Below are positions 49,159-62,933 of a stretch of 64,000 nucleotides of DNA, piece after piece. Each line of letters begins with the position of its first letter. The first letter of the stretch is position 1. Position numbers and translations under genes: made by a program. The notes below the pieces were generated by a model, which was given only the letters and a program-made list of their open reading frames with translations, was not told the DNA's origin and searched no databases. The stretch spans positions 3,791,503-3,855,502 of the forward strand of contig NC_045143.1 in NCBI RefSeq assembly GCF_008831285.2. Direction: 5' to 3'. Source of the DNA: Nymphaea colorata (Eukaryota; Streptophyta; Magnoliopsida; Nymphaeales; Nymphaeaceae).

Positions 49159-49320
49159 GAGGGTGTTTGACATCAGAGACATTATGGAATGTCTCATGAA
49201 TCTGCCAAAAAAATAAGATAGATTCATAGAACACTAGAACTAATCTCTCATGAATATACCCCAACTTTTGAGGCAAGTTCGTGAGATACATGCAAAGTGT
49301 CCCTGCTGCCAAACAGTCCC
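49159..49320. mobile_element. Tourist-like MITE, copy B
   Basis: A 162-bp element flanked by TTA at 49156-49158 and 49321-49323. The ends are GAGGGTGTTTGACA and, on the other strand, GGGACTGTTTGGCA. It is the better-preserved partner of 23816-23979. Confidence 0.7.
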
Positions 49321-49786
49321 TTAAGCTATTACGATGTTGCTCGCAAAACTGCCAAACTAAGAACTTTATTTTGTGTTCCATCATCCATATCCGGAAATTG
49401 TCTTTCACCATCATAGAAAGGAAATTGGCCTTGTTAAGTTCCGTTCAGACTCTGGCCCTATTCAGTTTTTACTGAATTCGATTAACTAGATTCTATATAA
49501 TTGGATTTGCATCTCAAACTCTACTTTTAAACGAAAAATCAACCTTTATTTGTAATTCGATAAGATCTTTATATCAAGAACGGGTTCATATTCAACTACG
49601 AAACTGCATATGGATTAGTAATAAGCTTAAGACATCTTTGCCAGATCCGACTGAACAAATCAGTAACACCATATGTTTGATTCATTTGTATAACCAAATA
49701 CAGGAATGTCAAATAATTCAGAAACATCTAAAAGAAAGTCACCTTTCGTCTACATTTGCTTGATCCATCGCACTTCGTTTATTTTC

Positions 49787-50788
49787 AAACAAACTAATAT
49801 GCTAAGAGCATTAATTAAGCACTAGTATGCTAAGCGCATTAATTAAGCACTACTATGCTAATCGCATTAACTGGATAGTATGCAGAAATTTCAAATGTTG
49901 ACATTTTCCAAAATTAATTTGATTGGATCTATGTATAATATGTTAGCTAGCTTTTCGTATGTAATGGAGTTAGCTAAGCACTAGTATGCTAAGCGCATTA
50001 ATTAAGCACTAGTATGCTAAGCGCATTAATTGGATAGTATGGAGAAATTTCAAATGTAGAGATTTTCCAAAATTAATTTGATTGGATCTATGTATAATAT
50101 GTTAGCTAGCTTTTCATATGTAATGGAGTTAGCTAAGCAAGTATGCTAAGCGCATTAATTAAGCACTAGCATGCTAAGTGCATTAATTGGATAGTATGCA
50201 GAAATTTCAAATGTAGACATTTTCCAAAATTAATTTGATTGGATCTATGTATAATATGTTAGCTAGCTTTTCGTATGTAATGGAGTTAGCTAAGCACTAG
50301 TATGCTAAGCGCATTAATTGGAAAATGTCCACATTTGAAATTTCTGCATACTATCCAATTAATGCGCTTAGCATACTAGTGCTTAATTAATGCTCTTAGC
50401 ATACTAGTGCTTAATTAATGCGCTTAGCATACTAGTGCTTAGCTAACTCCATTACATACGAAAAGCTAGCTAACATATTATACATAGACCCAATCAAATT
50501 AATTTTGGAAAATGTCTACATTTGAAATTTCTGCATACTATCCAATTAATGCGCTTAGCATACTAGTGCTTAATTAATGCTCTTAGCATACTAGTGCTTA
50601 GCTAACTCCATTACATACGAAAAGCTAGCTAACATATTATACATAGATCCAATCAAATTAATTTTGGAAAATGTCAACATTTGAAATTTCTGCATACTAT
50701 CCAGTTAATGCGATTAGCATAGTAGTGCTTAATTAATGCGCTTAGCATACTAGTGCTTAATTAATGCGCTTAGCATATTAGTTTGTTT
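49787..50788. mobile_element. 1-kb foldback element built of tandem modules
   Basis: Left and right halves are inverted copies, meeting near 50320. The ends are AAACAAACTAATATGCTAAG and its complement. Each arm (~460-530 bp) is a series of ~190-bp modules (GGATAGTATGCAGAAATTTC ... GTAATGGAGTTAGCTAAGCA) separated by 28-bp spacers of the type ACTAGTATGCTAAGCGCATT. Arms are almost identical, so it is young or gene-converted. It has no coding capacity. It lies exactly at the end of the segmental duplication. No target duplication could be defined. Foldback (FB-like) elements have this architecture. Confidence 0.9.
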
Positions 50789-50799
50789 CGGTGAAGAAC

Positions 50800-50990
50800 T
50801 TCGTATAATTTTTGCTGATCGGAATAGTTATGTCGTACTTTAAAACTTTGTATGATTTTTGCTGATCGGAATAGTTATGTCGTACTTTAAAACTTTGTAT
50901 GATGTTTGCTGATCGGAATATTTACGTTGTGCTTTAAAACTTCATATAAATTTTGCTGATTGGAATATTTACATCGTGCTTTGAAATTGG
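50800..50990. repeat. ~47-bp tandem repeat, about four units
   Basis: Units contain TTTTTGCTGATCGGAATAGT followed by TATGTCGTACTTTAAAACTT. The first two are nearly identical and later ones are more diverged. It abuts the foldback element. Confidence 0.88.
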
Positions 50991-52850
50991 CTCTGGATAA
51001 TTGTCTTCATTGGTGAAATCAAGAGGGAGGTTTGATCTGATGCTGTGGCATTTAAACTATTGAGTTCATTGTTCTTTAGATGCCGTTACAGGTAGTGTAC
51101 AGTAATTCCTACTGAATTCTGCAAGCTATACAATCCATGCAAATACCACTAAAATAACATAATCCCAATTTGGCTCTGGTTTTTTCCTTTAGATATCTCT
51201 CTCCGTAGAGTTCATGAAGATCTGAATTGGACCAACTGGTGTTCTTCCTGCATTTCATCGCCTATATGCAGTTGACATCTTTGGACATTCTATCTATCCG
51301 CCTCTGCAATTAATCAATTACCAAGTGAAAGCCCATTTACTTATTTGCCTAGTTCTTTAGGATTCCCTTGTTTGTCCATGTTGCTCCTACATACTCTTGT
51401 TTATGAATGTATCATATAGCATTATGGTACAGAAACATGCATTCCGCTGTGAACTGATCAAATTAATTCACTGTTTCATTGCAATCGCCAGAGAGCAAGC
51501 CCATCTCAAAGAGTGTAAAACCAATGGAAAGAGATGCATTCATAGTGACTTTTCATTTCAACAGTGGTAACAGAAATGTTGACCTAATGTTTAAGACTCC
51601 ATCAATATCGTAAGGAGGCAAGAGGAAGCTTGATCCCGGTTCTAAGGGCAAGAACTTCACAAAAAAAAAATGCATCTTTTCTTTCTATACAGGCTGGAGT
51701 CTACCAGTTCAGAAGATGAAAGTTTACGACACACACACGGTCTATTCCGATCTGTGGTCTTTGAGATTTGGGATCCTTGAATTGAAGGTCAGACCTTCCC
51801 CCTCTAATCTTAGATCATACTCTTTTAGGAGGATTTCTATTGTGGATCTTAAATCTAGCCAAAAAATCCTTAGTTTGATGAACCATGACTTTAACTAAAC
51901 ATCCTTTCTGCAACATCAAGAAAACTAGGACACATTTGATCCATTAATCTTAAATATGTAATCGTACACCAACTTGGGACAGCCCGAAGCCAATCACAAT
52001 CTTGGCACAAAAGATCACTTAAATTTTATTCCAATAAAAATTTTTACTGCAGTGGCAATTTGTGATTCTTAAATCAATGAAAATCAAGGCTGCTTAATTC
52101 AATTGTCCGCTCCAAAGCATTGGTTGTCATGTATACGCAAGCTGGGTTAACAGAAATTATTCCAGATAAATATTAGATGCATGGAAGAACTTTCATTAGA
52201 CCAAATCAAAATATGAATTTGTTTATCTGGAGTTTTTTTTTTCTTTCATTTCTTTTCATCATTCTTTTTTAAGTATCAAATGAAACGGAAACCAAAGAAT
52301 GTTAGAGAACAAGAAAAAAAAAATCATGTAGCGTTTATTGCTAAATATTATTATACACACACACACAAACCATACAAGGGAGGCCACACATGGGGCCAAC
52401 TAAAGACAAGTCACCATACCCAGTTACCAAATACCGGAACCAGATTGCTATCAGAAAACACAATAAGATAAATGACACATAGAGAACAACTAACCAACCT
52501 CGCATCTCCCGTCAGCCTCTCCGTAGCAATTCCCCCATCTGTGCAATCTTTGGACTTTGAAACGTGATTAACTTGGGTCTGCCAAGCGTCATCGTCATAA
52601 GCTAGCGTTATTATAATGAGACGAAGAAAAATCAGCTGTACATGTGACCAATATCAACAACAGGCAAAATATATACATCATATGAGCCACCAAAACTGCT
52701 CAATCCTGAAGTCAATGACCCACTACCGTTTTCATTTTCAGTTTGAAGTTCAGATTTGATCGGAGCAAAAATGTGAGAACTTCCCCCATAAAAGGGCAAA
52801 AAGTTTTCAGTTCCTGACATATACAAATAAGCGAGTTACGTTAAGCACTC
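50991..52850. other. Intergenic region downstream of FDM
   Basis: No gene recognised in 1.9 kb. The last ~200-300 bp should include the FDM 3' UTR. Positions from about 52540 onward have a decayed duplicate at 38045 onward. Confidence 0.5.
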
Positions 52851-55800
52851 TCATTTCTTGCGCTTATGCAACTTGCAGGACTTGATGAGGTGCTGGGCAG
52901 CCTCCTTCAAGCTGGCTTTTCTCCCAGCTTTGAAGTTCCAAAGTTCTTTAACAGGATACCTTCCACTTGCATTGTATTCATTAAGCTCCTTAAGGGCAGT
53001 CACCACGGCTTCATATATGCCTTCGCCACATCCGGCTTTCAGCTCTTTTAACCTTTCATCGTCATCATTTATGATTTCCTGTCAGCAACAATTTCATCAT
53101 CAGAAACTCATTGCTTCAGTTGGGCGTAAAAAAAAAAAAAAAAAAAGGTGTACATGTTGCAGAACAGCACAAGCTAATTACATGCAACTGAATCTTTCGA
53201 AAGAAAAATAAAGAACAAGAAAGCCCCATTTCAACAAATAGCGCGGTTCCACTTTTTTATAGACATTTTTTCTCTGCTTTGGATGAGCCTATCTTCATTA
53301 TCGAAGAATTTCAAGTTTCAATCAATTTAAGTAGAAACTTCCTTATTTTCACAAACAAATAGAAACATGTTTTTCCACTCCTATTTCTTAATTACTCCAC
53401 ACCGTATCATATCACAAGTTCACAACATTCACCCCAATCAATGTTACTGGCATTAATGCCACCAGCCACATCATGATGTTACCACCATAACCATGATCAT
53501 TACCGCCAGTAACACTACTGCTGCCACCATCATCTCTACCATTACCATCAAACTCTCAGACACCATTACTACAAGTAGTCAAGTACTGCTGCCACCAGCA
53601 CCACCATCCCATCAACTACCTTCAACCACCACCATGTCAGTTTCTGCCACCACTACTGCCAGCCACCACCAGTGCCACACGGCCCACACCACCCCCCACC
53701 CCCCAACCCAAAAAAGAGAAATTGCCATGACTGTTCACTATCCAACACCATAAACCATCCAGTTACAACATATTCTATGTAGCATAGTATTTGTGTCAAC
53801 CGTAATTCACAACCAATAGGAAATCTCACTCACTGAAGCATATCAGTTAGAGAAATTCCATGATATTTTTACCATTTTTGTCTCTGTAATTTTTTTAATA
53901 TGACTTTTCCCTTGAGATTAACGTAAGTATAATACACAGATTAGAAACTTACGAGGTGCAGAATAAAAAAGAAAACTACTTTACTAGGTTAATAGTGATG
54001 ATCTTTGTTATTCCTTCATCTTCCCACCACCAAACACTTTCTTAGGGTACCGAAGATGTGTGTGCATGTGTAAGACAGAGAGAGAGGGAAACAAAGACAG
54101 AGAGACTAAAATAACATTGAAAATGCCCAATGAACAGTTGAGACCAAGACCACAGTACATGAGAAAAGAGAGGAAGGAGAGAGAAAGAGAAGGTAAGAAA
54201 CAAAATAGTGCTAAGCTGAATAATAACTCAAAAATTTTACCATTAGGACAATGCAATGGCTGTGATGTGGATTCGACTAGTTTTTGACTAATTTCATAAG
54301 GACATCAGACCAAAACATGCCCGACAACCAAGAAAATATTACAACTAAACTTGCATAAAATTTTAAAAACATTGTCGTATCAATTCCTATATACAGTAAA
54401 AATTTAACCAAATAATTTTCACAAGCATCTTCACAGCTTATTCACATTCATGGTTGATGAAATATGTGCATTAAGTAAATATAAAAGATTTACGAGTCAT
54501 TTAAACAGCCTGATTGATGGTTTACAAGGTGCTACATGCAAAACTACTAAAATGAATGACAATTTGGACTTTCATAGTTTCATTATACCATATGAAAGAA
54601 CGAGCAAATTATTGCAAACTAGATCCAAAGATCTCAAAACATGAAAATCCACTGCCATGTCTTATCATTTATTATTGTATGCATTTTCAATAATGATAGA
54701 AATAGCGATGGTAGTCAGACCCGTTAACAATCTAGAAGCCAAAAGAAGAATGCGATAAAAAATTTTCATTTTTAAGCCGTTCATTTTCAATTTATGAAAC
54801 AAAAATGACAAAGTAAACATCATTTTGGGCATTAGTCCATAGCTTTTCAAAATGATACTCATATGCATGTGCTATTCTTATAAAGCTACTTGCAAATATA
54901 GGTTTTGAGTCATTTATAAGGTATGAACTTTTTCATCATTTATGAAGTATAAACAGCATACTGGTGAACTAAAGCGATGGAACTGTATAGTTTGACAAAA
55001 TAACAAAAAATGTCACGTAAATAAAACTTTTGCTTACCCTCAGGAGAAGTTTTAATTATATTTATAAATGAATGGTTAAAATATTACTGAAAAAGGAGAA
55101 AAAAAACTTTTCGCATCTACTACTACCACTTTTATAATATTTCAAGAAAAGAATAAACCTTTTATAAATTTGAAGTCCTACTTCAACAAACATAAAAATT
55201 CAAAATAGGGCCAACAAGAACAATCTCCAAACTCCATACCTTACAGTTGTCTCCATCTTGGACCACTTTGAAGGGGAACCAATTTGGATCTCGCAATGAA
55301 GCATCCCATGAAGAGGCCATTTCCACTGCTTTGATTTCATAATCCTTGGGATACTTTTTCTTGCATTCCTCTTTGAAGGCCTTCGAATCAAGCTCACCCA
55401 TTCGTTTAACTCCAATATGACCACGATTGCTAAATAACTCATCAAAACCCTACAATAGCAGCAACTTTGACTTAAGAGATGGTCCAACAAAAGTTTCAGA
55501 CAATGTGTAGCTTACACAAAACCAACCAGAAAATGAACTATAAATCTATAGATAAAAGCAGTACCAACTCAGACTTCAGTAGAGCATAGGATAATGAAGA
55601 GAAATAGCGATGTACCAAAATATCTAAGCAAAATAACAATATGCAAAAGAAAATGAGAGTGATCCATACAGCTATTATTTCTTTTCGGGCCTCTTGTAAC
55701 TCATCATTTGTAATCCGCTCCTTGGCTAAGAGGGTGGTATTCAATTGATCCAAGTCATCCAGCTCAGCTTCTTTTTCCTCTAGCAGGGTCCTCAATGATT

Positions 55801-58800
55801 CAATTTTGTTACTATCATCACCACCTTCCATATGCTCCACCATTTGTATTTTTCCTTTTAGCTTCTCTATCTCTACCTCCAAATTTTGCTTGCCCTCCAA
55901 CTTCTTTTGCATATCAAGAACCATCCGGTGTGCTTCCTCTTTCTCTCTCTGCACATTTAATAAACACTATTTAGCCCATACTCAATTTTTGTATAAAGAG
56001 CAATAGATTTTGTTAAACTAAACTATGCATCAAAAATTTTCAATAGAGAGAAGCTTTCATAGACCTTATGATCCTCCAATAGCTTCATTAAATTTTCATC
56101 GGTCTTCTTCTGCTCCATACTGGCAGCTTGAAGATCAGCATCTCTGGCAGCATACTAGAAATATGGAAATTTAACATAGTAAGCTAACATGTACACATTT
56201 TAGAAGACACCTCATCCATTATGCACGTATACAGTACCAAGAAAAGACAGGTCATAAAAACATGAAATTCAGATACCCATTAAAAAACAGCTACGCATCA
56301 CCAGACATTGTGAAATGCTGAAAGAAAAAGTTACAACGATTTGATCCTCACAACAGCCTATAAAACAGTTCATACAAGAGGCAGTTGGGATTATAAAAGA
56401 GTTTATGCAAGTAGACAGAAAATTAATAATACAGCATGTCAAAAATACTGTTTTGTAAGTAATGAAATTCAAATCCATGACTTTTTGCTCATTTCAATTT
56501 TCATGCTATACCCATAGAACATAGTAGTAGATGTACTTGGGATTCATATTCTAAAAATAATCAAGAAGTATAAACCATGTATCATCAACGAAAGACTTTC
56601 TTCAAAGTCATTTCCGACAAAACTCCCAGTTTGTGAAGTGATGGAGGTGACATACATGGACACTGGAGTTTTTCCCTAACATGAACACCAAAATTATGAT
56701 GGCTCTAGCACAAAATGTAATTACAAACCAAAATGCTGACGTGTAAGTAGGTCAAACTTGTAAATAATGCATTGTCCAGGATTACAAATAGATTGATGGA
56801 CAGAAGCTCTAGGCACATCTGATACTATTGGTTAACGTTAGAAGTTCTTGATAAAGGCACATTTAGTGGCATCCTGCATGAAAACTGAATTGATTACTCA
56901 TATTTAAATCAAGATTTATGTGCAATGCTATTCTCGTAAGTCACATGTAACAAAAAATGTTCTACCCAAAAGTTCAAAATGTGAAAGTTTGTGATATATA
57001 ATGACAATAATGAGCACTACAAACTACAAAGCCTCAATGACTCAACTTGGAATTTTTCAGATTTATGCAGAAACAACGATCAAACTAAAGCCATCAAGGA
57101 TCAACAATGTGGAAGCACTGTGCAAGATGATTATTAACCATGTATACATGCAGCAGCATTGTAGATAGTGTGCTATATTTTACAATTTGTTATGGAATGT
57201 GACCTACTGTGAAAACCAATATGCTACACCCTGAAACTAGTTTCAAGAGTGCACTGTGCGTGTAAAACCTCATAAGATATGGTGCAACATGTTTTGAGTC
57301 ATGCAATACTGACCTGGTGGCGAAAAGGGAACCAAACCCCCCTTTCTTATTTTGAGCTTTGCGGGCACCTCATACTTGATTTCAACACATGTTGGAGTTC
57401 ATTTGTGCATTTGAGGATAAAGACACTGTTTTTAAAAGTCAATTTTGTGCATAGGAGACTTATTTTTGTTAAAGACCCAGGTTTTTCGCATTTTTCAGCA
57501 TCCAAGGACCACAGCATAAATGTTTGACTGTTACTGTAGTTCTTTCAACCAGAAGATCTAATGACCCTACATATGAAGACCATCAGACAGTCATGTTTAA
57601 ATTTTAGAAGGACTGCAACATGCTTTTATTTGCAATCAGCAACCAAAGGATGGAAGTTCATATGTTCAAGTTACACTTCATTAGCACCATGACAACAGCT
57701 TATGTTATGCCCCATGCATTTACATAAAAAAGCCACCCGATTTTTGTATATGATTCATATAGGAATTCATGCAGAGAAGAATATAGATTCCAATTGGCAA
57801 CCCCACAAATCATTGTTTCCATCTCCAAAAATACACTAAGGAAATCTGATTGCCTCTGATTCTCAAAATGAAGATGTTTCACCAACATCAGTTATATGAC
57901 CATCGCATCAAAAGGAATTAGTGGAGAGAGAGAACATAGTGGAATAGAAAAAACTGGCAAAACAGAAGAACCTAGTGAAGCCATCAGGTTGTTACTGCAA
58001 CTACATATTGGCTCTTACTTTGAGCAGTAAAAAAGCCTTGCTATTAGGAATTTTCTTTGCATGGGACTTTATGGTTACTATACAAGGCTTGTTAAATTGG
58101 TGTTTCATGGTTGTCACCTGTTACATTCTTGTGTAACTTATATTCAGGCAATTCATGTCTTCCTATAGGTAACTATTTCTTATGTTTTCATTATTTTTTG
58201 TAATTTTCTCAATGATTTTCAGTACTTTTTCAAGAAATTTTGATACGTTAGAAAAAAAAAATTATTATGATTTTTTATGTTATGTTGCAAATCTAATTAT
58301 GGTTCTGATTAATAGACATTATAATACAAACCTTATGGCATTTCCCAGCTGTCATAAGGCAAAGTTTTATTTGTCAAGCCACATAAAACTATGTAGCAAT
58401 AGCATAATCCTCCTGAAAGAAGGAAGGGGAGGCAAGGAAGGAAGGAGGGACTAGGGAGGGAGAGAAGGACAGAAGGAAAAAAGTATTTTTGTACCTTGAC
58501 GCCCCATTTTTTCCCCCTTTCTCTCCAGAAAATGCTTGAGATCCCTGGCCAAATCTTAATACTGAACTTGGTGTGGAACCTAACACTACCTAGAAAGGTA
58601 TGAATATTGTGTGCAGCTGCTTCCCTGTCAGCCTAATGGCAGAAGAATAATTGTGCATCCATTACACAAGTACCAATGATGTGCCTAAATGGAGACTAGA
58701 CCTAATGGTTATGACTTCACAAACTAAAAGGCCTCCTGGCTTAGAAAAGGGAAAGACAAAAAAGGGTCTGGATTTTCTAACAGTGGATTGAAAGAAACAA

Positions 58801-61800
58801 AAGGTATGTCAGAGCTCTGGAGGATGTTAGAGATCACATTATAAAATCTGAGATTCTGAACATGAATTTTCATTGAAGGGACAGTTTTTAATGATATAAA
58901 TGAATCTATAATGTACTTATACTGGTCCTATCTTCTTTCCAGTCTTCATTTGTATAGAGTAACTCCTCGATAACTGTTTTTTACCTTTTCAACAGATGCT
59001 TAAATTCCTGTCACAGAAACAGGAATTACACTTAAATTTGGCACCTATCTGATAGACTTAAAACTTAAAAGAATCCTGTGCCATTAGATTGCCAGTCTGT
59101 GACGTCATACATATGGATACTACAAAATGTGCTATTTTATTGCTTGTTGCTTGATAAACAAACTGAAAAAAGAAACCCCACTGACATGCCACAACAGGAA
59201 ACTCTAGCAAATGATTTTTACAAACTGGAAACTAATGAAAGATGAACATGGGCAAAGAATAACAAATTTTCATCAGTGGCTCCAGACAAAGTTCATTGAA
59301 CAACTTTGAAAGCTTACACAAAACAAAAAACCTAAGCACCAATTTAAAACAGGCAAAACTTCAAAGGCCTTACAATGCCAATGGTATGAACTATAAACCA
59401 AGTGCTCGATCGCAAGTGGAACCATGCCCCATTGAACCAGACAAGCACAAGCAAGCAAAAGATGCATACAAACCATAGAATACTGAAACTATGAGTGAGG
59501 CAGTTGACAAACCTGTTTCTTTTCATCTTCAAATTTTTTCTTCTCGTAATCATTTTGTGCTTCCTGTTTCAGCAACTCCTTTTGGCGACTTGCTAGTTCT
59601 TTCTTTTCCTTTTCTAATTCTAAGCGACATGTCTCACGCTCCTGAAGAACTTCCATCCACAAAGCATGCTGCCTTCTTTGTGAATTCCTCATTTCTGACA
59701 AGATGAGCACAAAAGCACAATAATTTTAGAAATAGTTTAGAGACAAGTATAAATAGGAAGACTAATGGAACTCCCAAATAAAGCTTCAGAATACTTCTAT
59801 TAAACCACATATCAAGAATAGCCGTCTTCACTTAAAATTGAGAGCAATTTTAACATACTTCCCATATGAAAAATATTCACCATGAAAATGATTGTTCTAT
59901 ATAAACAGGCATTACTTTGCTGTTCGTGTTACAACACACTCAGTTTTCTCAACACATACAACAAATCGACATAGAAAAACTTCTAATAATCCTCTCACCT
60001 GTGATAATAGAAATTTTTTGTAGTTCAATCAAGTGAGGCAGTATGAGTTCCAAAAGACCAGAGAAAAAACAGCAAAAACAGAATTTCTTAAAACAAAGAA
60101 CTCACATGCTACTTGCACATGTACCACCATATAGGTACATGTGCATAATTCTCTGCTGGGACTAAGGGTGATTAACCTCTATGCAGACTAAATTATACTT
60201 TTCTAACATTATTATATCTATATGGGCTGTCTTCAAGCCTTGGAACTATTCACATATAAAGAGTTCTAACAGGCACCATCACCATTAACGGCAGTCACAC
60301 ACTACTATCCTCAGCGGATGTTCATAGAAAAGGGTGAGTCACATTCTTCCACAGAAAGATCAAAGTTCAACTGCAATATACAAAGATTAAGCTTTAAAAC
60401 CAAATGAATAACAATGGATGGAAGAGGTTGTGCATGCACGATTGCAATCAAAAGTCATCCAATCGAAATGCATATATGTGTTAGAATTTTTTAGAGCACT
60501 TCAAAGTTCAAGCCTATATTCGTCATTTGAATCTTTCTCACGGATATATTAACTAGATGAAGCTAAATCAATAATAAATTTGAACGAGTGATCAACCAAA
60601 GAGTTTTTCACTATAGCAACACATTCATAAAAAATTGACTACCCCACATGTGTCACAACGATAGAATCTAACATGGACATGGCAAATTCATCCCCAGGAC
60701 ATGTTTTGGGTTGGGTCTGGGTCAGACCTGATCCAGATCACATTAAATCCTTTATCTTTTCAACAAAATGCATGCATTTTTTGTGGGATTTTGTATCTAT
60801 GTATGGACATATATATACATATAACACTTACTTCAAAATGCATTAAACCCTTCTTTTTCACAAAATGAAAAAATTTTTATGCTATATATCCCCATTTGCA
60901 CATTTTCTAGAGTCGTACCCAAACCCATGCGACCTACCATAGAATGGAGTATACAGAGGCAAAAGAATGGAAAATATATCCACGATAAAGAGTCCAACAC
61001 CACTAGCATAAAGAAGTATCACAGAAAGTGCAGTAGTGCATCAACCTCCATGTAAGTGAAAAAGAAAAAATAAGAAAAACTCATGCAGATGAAAGGAAAA
61101 TAAAAAGGTAGACATATGGAATAACCTTCATTATATTGGTCCATTAACCTGGCCATATCGCTTTCCTTTTCTTCGAGAGAAGCCTTAGTCTGCTCCAGTA
61201 CATACGTAACCTCCTTCAGCCGCATCCCAGATGATTCCAAATCCTTGTTCTTTAAATCTATTTGTTCTTTAAGCCCATCAACAAGGATATCTTTCTTTCG
61301 CTTCTCCTCATCTTCGAGCTCAGTAACAGTTCTGAGATCACCATGCTTCCGCAGATGCTCCCTTATACACCTATCAACACTGTTGTAGTCATCCTCACGA
61401 GCCATCCACCCATACATTCTTGACCCGTGCCCTTGGAATTCTATCCATTCTTTTTTCCCATGATGATCCACCTGAAAAGACCGCTCAAACGAATTCGCAG
61501 CGTGATACCCACTCCACTCCTTGTTAAATTCTAAAATGGCCGTCCCCCGGAAGCCCTTATAATCCCACAGTGGATAAGCTCTTACGGGATTGAACCAAGC
61601 AAACTCCTCTTTCAATCTAGAAGCAGTCGCAAAGTGTTTCCCATCCTTCCCCTTGGCCTGGATATTCACAACGATTCCCATCCAAGGCCAAACAAAACGC
61701 TCCTCCTCAGCGTCCTTTTTGAAACGTTTGGATGATGGAGCAGATCTCGGAAATGAAGGGGTAATAGAAGGTCCAGGCTTCTCTACAAAATCCAACTGCA

Positions 61801-62056
61801 AGAACTTCGCCAGTGCTCGATGCTTCGCAGTTTCCTTTAATCTCTTGTTGGAGTTTCCAACTCCTGTTGCATGCTGAAGAAGATCCTTGTATTTGTAATC
61901 TTGTTTCTTCCTCCCAAGGCAGTAGGGGCACCTAAGGAAGCCATCAGAGCTCCCAGTGAAGACATTCTTCTCCTTCAATTCCTTATATAACTTTTCCACT
62001 CGCTCTTCGATTTCCCCCTCACTAAAATCACTGCAATCATCTGAACCAGACGACAT
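52851..62056 (-). CDS. FDM1: XS/XH-domain factor of RNA-directed DNA methylation (FDM/IDN2 family)
   Basis: Six coding exons (62056-61126, 59694-59513, 56154-56065, 55948-55670, 55449-55240, 53078-52851) join in phase to 639 residues, normal for the family. Domains in order: zinc-finger-XS (about 43-82, C43PYC46 and LLQH62), XS RNA-binding domain (about 121-232, WPWMGIVVNI to YGWMAREDDYNSVD), long Lys/Glu coiled coil (about 245-490), XH domain (about 495-637, GFDELF.NRGHIGVKRMGELD and YPVKELWNFK). FDM and IDN2 proteins form complexes that bind double-stranded RNA and are needed for DRM2-dependent DNA methylation guided by Pol V transcripts. The subgroup (FDM1 versus FDM2-5) is not certain, so the symbol is provisional. 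The 3' region and exon 4 have duplicated relics at 38-41 kb. A 5'-UTR intron (62933-62081) likely links the start to an exon in the tandem array. Confidence 0.94.
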
Positions 62057-62080
62057 CCCCTCCTATGCAAAGCAGATCAC

Positions 62081-62315
62081 CTAACAAGAAAACCAAAAGT
62101 GACCAATAAAATTGATGATCAGGACAATGATCTACAAATTACAACAAACTTTAAAAACCAAACAAGGGAAAACAAACCCACTTAATAGTATTGAGAATTA
62201 TGAATATTTTGATATGTTTCAGATATTTTAATTATTTGTATGTATATTGTCAATGGTTCCTTATACCTATCAAATGAGACAAAATATTTCATTTAAGGAA
62301 ACACATTTCTTTATC

Positions 62316-62366
<51 letters not shown>

Positions 62367-62933
62367 CCGACATTTGTTAAACAATAAAGCCCATTACATC
62401 CCTTAGAACAAAAAAAAAATTGACAAAAGAAGGTACACGGCAGTGGAAAGGCCACAAATCAATCTGGGAGACAGAAACTAATGAAATGCATAAAGGCTTT
62501 CCAGAATTTTCGCATAAATCACATGTTTCTCAATCAGAGTCACGATATACTTGACAGTTGATACATGACGACCTCAAACCAGCAGCAACTTCAGTCAACA
62601 ATTGGCTTTTCAATAGTAACCCAAACTTTACAAGTTGACACATGGCACAAAAGGTTCTAAAACAGACATAAAGAAATAAATAAAAGGCCATCAGAGGGAG
62701 TCCGCTGACCCCTTGTTCGTTATTTTCATGTTAAATTTGGGCATATTGAAGCTTTACTTAAGGCAATGAGTTAGGCTGATTTTTATTAAACATTCCAGTA
62801 ACATGGCCTTGTACAGGTTCTTTTCCTTGTTTTCTGTTTCACCAACCATCATATTAGAGAATGATAGGAGTAAACTCAGAGATGAGTCGATAGAGAAGAA
62901 AACGTAGTTAAAACGAGAGAAAGAAAAAGTAAC
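62081..62933 (-). other. Probable 5'-UTR intron of the FDM gene
   Basis: A donor GAG/GTTACT at 62934/62933 and a pyrimidine-rich acceptor TTTCTTGTTAG ending at 62081 bracket 853 bp. This would splice an upstream untranslated exon to position 62080, 24 bp before the ATG. The intron contains a (TA)n tract at 62320-62365. Inferred from splice signals only. Confidence 0.55.
62320..62365. repeat. (TA)n microsatellite
   Basis: TA tract of about 46 bp inside the probable FDM 5'-UTR intron. Confidence 0.97.

Noticed and set aside
49787-50788. Regularly spaced 28-bp units resembling a CRISPR array
   Set aside because: The genome is a plant, the units are tandem spacers between repeated modules and not unique spacers, and the whole is an inverted repeat.
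53493-53753. Thr/Ser/His-rich open frame on the + strand
   Set aside because: It lies in the last FDM intron within ACC/CAC-type low-complexity sequence that also occurs, decayed, near 39390-39890. No family match.
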